Origin: Salinicoccus albus DSM 19776
Lineage (GTDB): Bacteria > Bacillota > Bacilli > Staphylococcales > Salinicoccaceae
DNA: 64,000 nt
Direction: 5' to 3'
NCBI RefSeq assembly: GCF_000385175.1
Contig: NZ_ARQJ01000030.1
Span: 62,001 to 126,000, forward strand
The translations under genes were made by a program, and so were the position numbers. How positions within the stretch are numbered: position 1 is the stretch's first letter; every line of letters begins with the position of its first letter. The notes under the pieces are model-generated. The model did no database searches. It was not told the origin of the DNA and worked only from the letters and a program-made list of their open reading frames with translations. Positions 58,590 through 64,000 of the stretch are shown piece by piece.

Positions 58590-59609
58590 ATGATCGGATA
58601 CGCAGGTACTTATACGAAAGATCAGGGCAAAGGCATTTACCGGTTCGAACTGGATGCTGAAGCTGGCAGGCTTTTAAGTGCTGAAACAGTGGCAGAAACC
58701 CCCAATGCAACTTATTTAGAAGTTTTGAACGACCGGGTTTTTGCGATTAAGAAAGGGAAGACTAAAGCAGGGATTGCTACTTTTGAAATTGAAAATCTTG
58801 AGACAGGCACCCTCCGGTTCATCGACGACTGCCTGGAGGAAGGCGGTTCGGGCTGCCATCTCACCGTAACATCTGACCACAATTATCTGCTTGATACTGT
58901 GTACGCTTCCGGAGAAGTCAGATTATATGAAATTGACGACCGGGCAGTTGTGACAGACCGGCTGGATACCTACCAGGTGGAAGGGGACGGCCCCCATGAA
59001 AGACAGGATGGTCCGCATGCGCATTTTGTAGCAGAAACCCCTGATAAACAGTATATTGCGGCGGTGGATCTCGGAGCAGATAAGATCATTACGTTAAAAA
59101 TTGAAGACAACAGCCTGGTTGAAGCAGCAGAATGCAGGGTGGCAGCCGGCAGCGGGCCGCGCCATCTGGTGTTCAATGATACAGGAGATTATGCCTATAT
59201 CTTCACAGAGCTGTCCAATGAAGTCATTGTGGCTGCTTATGCCGATGGGGAATTTACGCCGGGGGCGGTCTATACGGCTCTGCCTGAAGATTTCGACGGC
59301 CATTCGCAGGGCGGTGCCATACGCATCCATCCAAACGGCCGGTATATATATGTATCAAACAGAGGACATAACAGCATTACTGTGTTTGAAATCGACAATG
59401 ATGGCAGCGCATTGAGGAAAGTGCAGACTGAACCGACAAACGGCGACTGGCCGCGTGATTTTAACATCACGCCGGATGGAGCGTATCTGATTTGTGCGCA
59501 TGAACGCTCGCATAACCTTGTACTTTTCAAAGTCGGAGATGACGGCACGATTGCCCGTCGGGAAGGGGAGCCGGAGGTGCCGGAAGGCGTCTTCGTCGGA
59601 TTCTTGTAA
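58590..59609 (+). CDS. Lactonase family beta-propeller protein (6-phosphogluconolactonase type)
   Basis: 339 residues, seven-bladed beta-propeller. The start MIGYAGTYTKDQGKGIYRFE and later SGCHLTVTSDHNYLL, PHAHFVAETPDKQYIAAVDLG, GSGPRHLVFNDTGDYAYIF, SQGGAIRIHPNGRYIYVSNRGHNSI and WPRDFNITPDGAYLICAHE are repeating blade motifs of the lactonase family (PF10282). Members such as YkgB/Pgl hydrolyse 6-phosphogluconolactone; others have unknown substrates. No pentose-phosphate gene is adjacent. GGAGG lies before the ATG. The following small gene begins 3 nt after its stop. Confidence 0.92.
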   Translation: MIGYAGTYTKDQGKGIYRFELDAEAGRLLSAETVAETPNATYLEVLNDRVFAIKKGKTKAGIATFEIENLETGTLRFIDDCLEEGGSGCHLTVTSDHNYLLDTVYASGEVRLYEIDDRAVVTDRLDTYQVEGDGPHERQDGPHAHFVAETPDKQYIAAVDLGADKIITLKIEDNSLVEAAECRVAAGSGPRHLVFNDTGDYAYIFTELSNEVIVAAYADGEFTPGAVYTALPEDFDGHSQGGAIRIHPNGRYIYVSNRGHNSITVFEIDNDGSALRKVQTEPTNGDWPRDFNITPDGAYLICAHERSHNLVLFKVGDDGTIARREGEPEVPEGVFVGFL

Positions 59610-59612
59610 ACG

Positions 59613-59903
59613 ATGAGAAAAGGGAACTGGGTTGTCATTGCGCTTCTCATCATTGCAGGATTGGTGCTCTTTTTACCATTGGCAGACAAGACGAGCGGAT
59701 CAGAGCGTGTCATCGTCGATCATACACTTCATGAGATTGTTTCCCCCGGCTGTTTCGATCAGGCAGAGCTGACGAATTACATTGATGAAGTATCTTTCTC
59801 CAGGGCGGTTGACGAGCTGGAGTACACAGTGGAAGATGAGTGTTCAAAAGAATTTCTTCAGAAGGGCAAAGAAAGTGTAATAAGTAAAATTTTTAATGAA
59901 TAA
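59613..59903 (+). CDS. Small membrane-anchored or secreted protein, 96 aa
   Basis: No family recognised. A basic start (MRKGNW) is followed by one hydrophobic helix (VVIALLIIAGLVLFLPLA), then an extracytoplasmic segment with two cysteines, SPGCFDQAEL and VEDECSKEF, which could form a disulphide. The protein is mostly acidic and helical. The start lies 3 nt after the lactonase stop, so the two are translated from one transcript. A strong terminator ends the unit about 100 nt later. Coding status rests on the helix pattern, the coupled start and the acidic, regular composition. Confidence 0.7.
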   Translation: MRKGNWVVIALLIIAGLVLFLPLADKTSGSERVIVDHTLHEIVSPGCFDQAELTNYIDEVSFSRAVDELEYTVEDECSKEFLQKGKESVISKIFNE

Positions 59904-60000
59904 AAATATGAATACGATATTGATTTTTCTGAATATTGGTGCTATTATTGATTCATACCATTTTTTTCATTCTTTCAACTATAATTTTGGAATTGCCTTC

Positions 60001-60042
60001 CAAGCAGAAACCCCCCGCTCTTGAGCGGGGGGTTTCTGCTTG
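60001..60042. terminator. Strong bidirectional terminator
   Basis: A nearly perfect 20-bp stem from CAAGCAGAAACC (60001) to its complement ending GGTTTCTGCTTG (60042), with a CCCCGCTC/GAGCGGGG core. It serves the 96-aa gene and the convergent small acetyltransferase gene. Confidence 0.9.
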
Positions 60043-60050
60043 GCTGCGGT

Positions 60051-60311
60051 CTATAGCCGGATATCGTCGTAACTGTTATCTCTGATTGCATGTTTCACAT
60101 ACGGACAAGTCGGCTTGATCTTCATGTTCTCGTCTCTGGCATCTTTGACGATTTCATCCACCAGATCTTTGGCAATGCCCCGGCCGCGTTGGTCCGGATC
60201 TGTGAATGTGCTGGTGACGTCATAGTAATCATCGTGTTCGGTGTATTTGAGGTCAGCAATTTCCACATCGTTCTCTTTGATATAATACTTGCCTGCTTCC
60301 TTATTAATCAT
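60051..60311 (-). CDS. Small GNAT-like acetyltransferase (YjdJ type)
   Basis: 86 residues, the minimal GNAT fold without the N-terminal strands. It starts MINKEAGKYYIKENDVEIAD and has DVTSTFTDPDQRGRGIAKDL, with the Q-R-G-R-G-I-A acetyl-CoA motif, then the conserved MKIKPTCPYVKHAIRDN segment, with the P-x-C-P-Y/F motif. These mini-GNATs (YjdJ/NATD1-like) are common and of unknown substrate. AAAGGGG precedes the ATG. It lies just downstream of ppaC on the same strand (15 nt), and probably shares its transcript. Confidence 0.88.
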   Translation of the reverse strand: MINKEAGKYYIKENDVEIADLKYTEHDDYYDVTSTFTDPDQRGRGIAKDLVDEIVKDARDENMKIKPTCPYVKHAIRDNSYDDIRL

Positions 60312-60325
60312 ACAAACACCCCTTT

Positions 60326-61249
60326 CTATGACAGTGCTTCGGTAATGTTGGGCACGACTTGTTTCTTACGTGATACAACACCTTCCAGCACTGCTGTATT
60401 ATCATCCAGTGAAACGTCAAACGCTTGTTCAACAGCACCTGCTTCTTTGCCGAGTGACAGTATTTTTGAATTAGAATTAAGAATATCAGTGACTACAAGT
60501 ACAAACAGATCGTAATCTTTTGCCTCAATTTCCTGATTGATTGCGGCTTCGATTTCATCTCTTCTTTCGAAAACTTCATCCACATCTACAACGTTGACCT
60601 GGGCAATCCGCGTCGTTTTAGGGCCCATCTCGAATGACTTGGCATCTCCTGTGATCATTTCTTCAGCTGTTTTTTCCTTCGTGGATGCGCCCGCCCTCAG
60701 CATGTCAATGCCGTATGCCTCAAGATCTACATCTGCAATTTCCTTAAGTTCTGAGGCTGTATCGATATCTTGTTCAGTCGTTGTCGGTGACTTGAACAGG
60801 AGCGTATCGGAAACGATGGCTGAAACCATGAGTCCAGCGATTTCTTTTGTGATTTCAAGGCCGTTTTCCTTATACACTTTGTTCAGGATTGTCGCTGTAC
60901 AGCCCACGGGTTCGCCGCGGTAGTAAAGCGGTGAACCGGTCTGGAAGTTGGCGATGCGATGATGGTCAAATACTTTGGTGACGTGCGCTTTGCCGATATC
61001 TTTCACGGACTGCTGGAATTCGTTATGGTCCACGAGAATGACTTTGTCTTCCTCCGTCACCGATTCCAGAAGTTCCGGCACACTCACATTGAAATAATCC
61101 AGCGCATATGCCGTTTCGGCATTTATCTCGTCGAGGCGGTATGCGGTCGTGTCATTGCCCAGCTGACCTTCGATATCTGAAGCGACGATTGCTGATGCTA
61201 TTGTGTCAGTGTCCGGACTCTGATGGCCAAAAATTTTAACTGCACTCAT
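60326..61249 (-). CDS. ppaC: Manganese-dependent inorganic pyrophosphatase
   Basis: 307 residues, DHH-family class II pyrophosphatase. Ligands are visible in IFGHQSPDTDTIASAI (GHxxPDxD), VILVDHNEF, VTKVFDHHRIANF (DHH) and the LLFKSPTTTEQD segment; the C-terminal part holds a VVTDILNSNSKILSLG motif and the substrate-binding Arg-Lys-Lys-Gln end (VSRKKQVVP). It hydrolyses PPi to phosphate in the cytosol and drives biosynthetic reactions. AAAGGAG precedes the ATG. Length and motifs match staphylococcal PpaC closely. The mini-GNAT gene follows in the same direction. Confidence 0.96.
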   Translation of the reverse strand: MSAVKIFGHQSPDTDTIASAIVASDIEGQLGNDTTAYRLDEINAETAYALDYFNVSVPELLESVTEEDKVILVDHNEFQQSVKDIGKAHVTKVFDHHRIANFQTGSPLYYRGEPVGCTATILNKVYKENGLEITKEIAGLMVSAIVSDTLLFKSPTTTEQDIDTASELKEIADVDLEAYGIDMLRAGASTKEKTAEEMITGDAKSFEMGPKTTRIAQVNVVDVDEVFERRDEIEAAINQEIEAKDYDLFVLVVTDILNSNSKILSLGKEAGAVEQAFDVSLDDNTAVLEGVVSRKKQVVPNITEALS

Positions 61250-61310
61250 ATTTAATGTCTCCTTTATATATATTTACTATTCCCATTTTATCACTCCGCT
61301 ATGCATTCTT

Positions 61311-61862
61311 CTATTCTTCAACCACAGCCCCCATGGAATTTTTAAAATGATCCAGTGCCACCTTGTGGCCGTCAGGGTTAAATGAGGCGACGCATGTTGA
61401 AGGGACAACGATCTTGTACCCGGCATTGTATGCGTCCACAGCGGTATGCATTATGCATATATCCGTTACAAGCCCGGTTAAAACAACAGTATCGATCTCT
61501 CTTTCATTGAGCAGCTGTGCCAGGTTTGTGCCGGCAAATGCGCTGTACCTTCTCTTGTCGATGAAAAACACGTTTTGAGCCCCTTTAATTTCTCCATATT
61601 TTTCTTTCACTCTGCCATACAGTTCCCTGCCTTTTGTTCCTTCGATATTGTGCGGCGGAAAAAGCGCTGTTTCGGGATGATACGGATCATTTTCATGGTG
61701 GAGATCCATCATGAAAAATATCGGCGTTGAAGCGCTGTAGAAAAGATCGATTTTCGCAGCAAGTGCGTCCTGTATCGCCTGCGCCGGCGCCCCGGCGGTC
61801 AGCTTGCCATCTGGTGCGGCAAAGTCATATGAGTAATCAATGACAATGAGTGCCTCTGACAT
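61311..61862 (-). CDS. pncA: Nicotinamidase/isochorismatase-like amidohydrolase
   Basis: 183 residues. The catalytic triad of the cysteine-hydrolase family is visible: Asp in ALIVIDYSYDFAAP, Lys in VFFIDKRRYSAFAGT, and Cys in VVLTGLVTDICIMHTAVDAYN. The metal-site DLHHENDPYHPE follows the D-x-H-x-x-H pattern of nicotinamidases. It would convert nicotinamide to nicotinate, feeding PncB, whose gene starts 1.3 kb to the right. The start lies behind GAGGG. Upstream on the same strand is an MFS gene, 60 nt away. Confidence 0.88.
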   Translation of the reverse strand: MSEALIVIDYSYDFAAPDGKLTAGAPAQAIQDALAAKIDLFYSASTPIFFMMDLHHENDPYHPETALFPPHNIEGTKGRELYGRVKEKYGEIKGAQNVFFIDKRRYSAFAGTNLAQLLNEREIDTVVLTGLVTDICIMHTAVDAYNAGYKIVVPSTCVASFNPDGHKVALDHFKNSMGAVVEE

Positions 61863-61921
61863 TAAAATCCCTCTTTCCCCGGTTATTTTAATTTTATTAT
61901 TTCATTAATTTCCCTGAAATG

Positions 61922-63100
61922 CTATTGTGTTGAAGCATTTTTCTTGACGATAAAGAAGATGTTCAACGACAGTGCCGTTACAATGATCAGCGCGATAAAT
62001 GTAAAATAGAATGCGCCGCCGGTGGCACCGATAATTGCGCCGCCGATGGCCGGGCCGAAAATACTGCCCAGACTGAACATGATGCCCGCCATCAGGTTGC
62101 CGGCAGGCAGATTCGATTTCGGTGTGATATCTGTCATGTAGCTGATGCCGAGTGAGTACATCGAACCTACGAAAATTCCGGCAAGTATGAACAATATCAG
62201 CAGCATGATGAATGAAGTGCTGAAAAGTTCCATCAATATGAATGTGCCTGCACCCAAGGCGAGTAATATCGATATCATTTTTCCGCGTCCCATCCTGTCG
62301 CCGAGCGCGCCGATCGGGACCTGCAGTATGATTGCGCCAAAGCTGAATGCAGGGAGGATCCATGTCACCTGTGAAATTTCAAAACCGTTGCGGACAGCAA
62401 AGACCGGAAAGTTACTGTTTAAGGACGCTTCCAGCACTCCGAATATCATCGGGAACAGAAACGCCGCCCAGCTGGTGATGATTACAGCTTTGAAATTCCG
62501 GAACGTATTGAAGATAGTCACTCTTGCGCCGGTATCGACAGGCTTGGCATCTGCGCCTGAGATCAGAAAGATCAGCGGCCAGGCAATCATCGACAACGCC
62601 CCTGAAATGAGGAAAGGTAAAGGTTCCCAAATCGTCACCAGCTCACTGACTTTCGGTCCGGCCATGAATCCCAGCGAGAAGAATAACCCGTAAAACGCAA
62701 CGACTGTACCCAGTTTCTGTTTTGGCGCGGTCTGTGTCAGCCACGTCTGCGTGCTGAACTGGAGGGCATTATCCCCGATGCCGACAAAAAGCCGCAGTAC
62801 AAACCAGAATATGATACTGCCCCAGAGCGGGAAGGCCAGAAGTGATAAGCTGACAATGATACCGCCCGTGATGATCATTGGACGGAATCCGTATTTTCTG
62901 AGCGGTGCTTCTATGAAGAGTGCCGAGAGGAGCACACCAATATATAACCCCGAAGCATGCAGGCCGTTGACAGCCGGGCTGATACCGCGATTTTCAAATA
63001 TGAACGAAATCAGCGGCAGCAGCAGGCCCTGGGAGAACCCTGAGATACAGACGATGACTGACAGAATGATAAAATGGGCTCTGAAACGCTCAAATTGCAT
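61922..63100 (-). CDS. MFS transporter
   Basis: 392 residues with 12 helices. Opening HFIILSVIVCISGFSQGLLLP and the loop FIEAPLRKYGFRPMI fit MFS_1 carriers; motif A of the second half lies at PIGALGDRMGRGKMIS. Segments LFVGIGDNALQFSTQTWL and GLFFSLGFMAGPKVSEL lie in the first half. The substrate is unknown. It is divergent from pncB and lies upstream of pncA, so involvement with nicotinate or a related compound is possible, but the family gives no support for a particular substrate. Confidence 0.88.
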   Translation of the reverse strand: MQFERFRAHFIILSVIVCISGFSQGLLLPLISFIFENRGISPAVNGLHASGLYIGVLLSALFIEAPLRKYGFRPMIITGGIIVSLSLLAFPLWGSIIFWFVLRLFVGIGDNALQFSTQTWLTQTAPKQKLGTVVAFYGLFFSLGFMAGPKVSELVTIWEPLPFLISGALSMIAWPLIFLISGADAKPVDTGARVTIFNTFRNFKAVIITSWAAFLFPMIFGVLEASLNSNFPVFAVRNGFEISQVTWILPAFSFGAIILQVPIGALGDRMGRGKMISILLALGAGTFILMELFSTSFIMLLILFILAGIFVGSMYSLGISYMTDITPKSNLPAGNLMAGIMFSLGSIFGPAIGGAIIGATGGAFYFTFIALIIVTALSLNIFFIVKKNASTQ

Positions 63101-63194
63101 GTGATCCCTCCAGTTTTTAATAGTATTGGTGTAGAATATCTTATGTTAAAATAATTATAATTGGCAATAGAGAATTTATGAAGGGGCGGCTGGC

Positions 63195-64000
63195 ATGTAT
63201 AAATTTGATGATGACAGTTTCATGTTACACACAGATCTATATCAGATCAATATGAGCAAGACCTATTTGGAGATGGGGCTGGCAGACCGCAATGCGGTGT
63301 TCGACCTTTATTTCAGGGAGATGCCCTTCGACAATGGTTATGCGGTATTTGCCGGGCTCGAGCGAATCATAGATTTTCTCGAGCATTTAAGGTTTACGGA
63401 CAGCGATATAGAGTACCTGCGTTCACTTGGGTACGACGCGTCATTTCTTGCCTATCTGAAAGAACTGAAATTCACGGGTAATGTCCGCTCGGTCCAGGAA
63501 GGGGAAGTCGTATTTTCCAAGATGCCCCTGTTGGAAATCGAGGCGCCGATCATTCAGGCGCAGCTGATAGAGACAGCACTGCTCAACATCGTCAACTTTC
63601 AGACGCTGATTGCCACGAAAGCGAGCAGAATACGTCAAATTGTCCCGGATGACCAGCTGATGGAATTCGGCACAAGGCGGGCGCATGAGTTCGATGCGGC
63701 AGTGTGGGGCGCCAGGGCGGCGGTGATCGGCGGGTTTGACGGTACAAGCAATATGCGGGCGGCAAAGCTGTTCGGCCTGCCGGCCAGCGGGACGCATGCA
63801 CATGCAATGGTCCAGGCATACGGTGATGATTACGACGCGTTTAAAGCGTATGCGGATACACACAGGGACTGTGTATTTTTAGTCGACACCTTCGATACGC
63901 TGCGGTCAGGGGTGCCGAATGCGATCAAAGTCGCAAAAGAATATGGGGATCAGATCAATTTCCTCGGTATCCGTCTGGATTCCGGGGATATCGCGTATCT
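63195..64000 (+). CDS. pncB: Nicotinate phosphoribosyltransferase, N-terminal part
   Basis: The first ~268 codons are in the window; the gene runs off the right edge. The protein begins FMLHTDLYQINMSKTYLEMG and shows the family motifs FDLYFREMPFDNGYAVFAGL, NIVNFQTLIATKASRI, LMEFGTRRAHEFDAAVWGAR and the phosphoribosyl-site block LVDTFDTLRSGVPNAIKVA, then GIRLDSGDIAY. It makes nicotinate mononucleotide from nicotinate, PRPP and ATP in the NAD salvage path. The ATG at 63195 has a weak GGGGCGG upstream. Together with pncA it forms a local NAD-salvage pair around the MFS gene. Confidence 0.95.
   Translation, partial: MYKFDDDSFMLHTDLYQINMSKTYLEMGLADRNAVFDLYFREMPFDNGYAVFAGLERIIDFLEHLRFTDSDIEYLRSLGYDASFLAYLKELKFTGNVRSVQEGEVVFSKMPLLEIEAPIIQAQLIETALLNIVNFQTLIATKASRIRQIVPDDQLMEFGTRRAHEFDAAVWGARAAVIGGFDGTSNMRAAKLFGLPASGTHAHAMVQAYGDDYDAFKAYADTHRDCVFLVDTFDTLRSGVPNAIKVAKEYGDQINFLGIRLDSGDIAY

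Overview
The window looks like a chromosomal segment of a low- to mid-GC Gram-positive bacterium of the Bacillales, most likely a salt-tolerant member of the Staphylococcaceae (Salinicoccus, Jeotgalicoccus or a relative). This rests on strong GGAGG ribosome-binding sites, a gene repertoire shared with staphylococci and Bacillus (Mn-dependent pyrophosphatase, a YdaT homologue behind a SigB-like promoter, a YolD-like protein, a zinc-free type L33, a TPP riboswitch in front of ykoF) and a BCCT betaine-type carrier. The genus is inference.

Layout. 1-2.6 kb: end of an Nramp-like carrier, a YcsI-type hydro-lyase and pyroglutamyl peptidase (a pyroglutamate theme), then nagB. 2.66-2.90 kb: a 41-bp hairpin tandem array. 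3-19.6 kb: mostly ordinary metabolism and transport: NatAB-type ABC exporter, VanZ, a siderophore-type lipoprotein, an M23 peptidase, an AlkA-type glycosylase, a CapA-like protein, aldehyde dehydrogenase with DUF779, BCCT and SSS carriers, a TPP-riboswitch-controlled ykoF, and a GntP permease behind a broken glycerate kinase gene. 19.8-41.5 kb: an accessory region of low GC. It opens with a decayed polysaccharide operon (polymerase, Wzz/CapA, BY-kinase/CapB and CapD remnants, with an IS630 fragment inside). An intact AT-rich capsule or exopolysaccharide cluster follows (flippase, polymerase, epimerase, UDP-sugar dehydrogenase, two glycosyltransferases, acetyltransferase, an unrecognised Rossmann protein, initiating sugar-phosphate transferase), interrupted by a dead IS630. 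Then come a GntR-controlled NhaC-type antiporter and FAD amine/amino-acid oxidase pair, an ISL3 fragment, a structured RNA-like hairpin, an oligopeptide-binding protein with a frameshifted signal peptide, and several broken genes.

41.6-64 kb is again housekeeping: MFS carrier, amidohydrolase, C45 acyltransferase, a Cys/Met-metabolism PLP enzyme, a DapA-like lyase, a second 41-bp hairpin array, nagA and nagE (divergent), an iron-type alcohol dehydrogenase, an RNPP-like regulator divergent from a small secreted peptide, MutT, YdaT, YjbQ, an orphan zinc-binding lipoprotein with Zur-type boxes, rpmG, folD, a lactonase, ppaC, pncA, an MFS carrier and the start of pncB.

Themes across the window: amino-sugar use (nagB at 1.8 kb, nagA/nagE at 48-51 kb); thiamine (a YkoF protein under a TPP switch, a YqgV/MTH1187-type thiamine-binding protein, YjbQ); NAD salvage (pncA and pncB flanking an MFS gene); and zinc economy (Zur boxes at znuA, zinc-free L33). 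The strongest candidates for something undescribed are the RNPP-like regulator/peptide pair at 52.4-53.6 kb and the two tandem hairpin arrays, which differ in sequence but share a 41-bp period and the same unit design.
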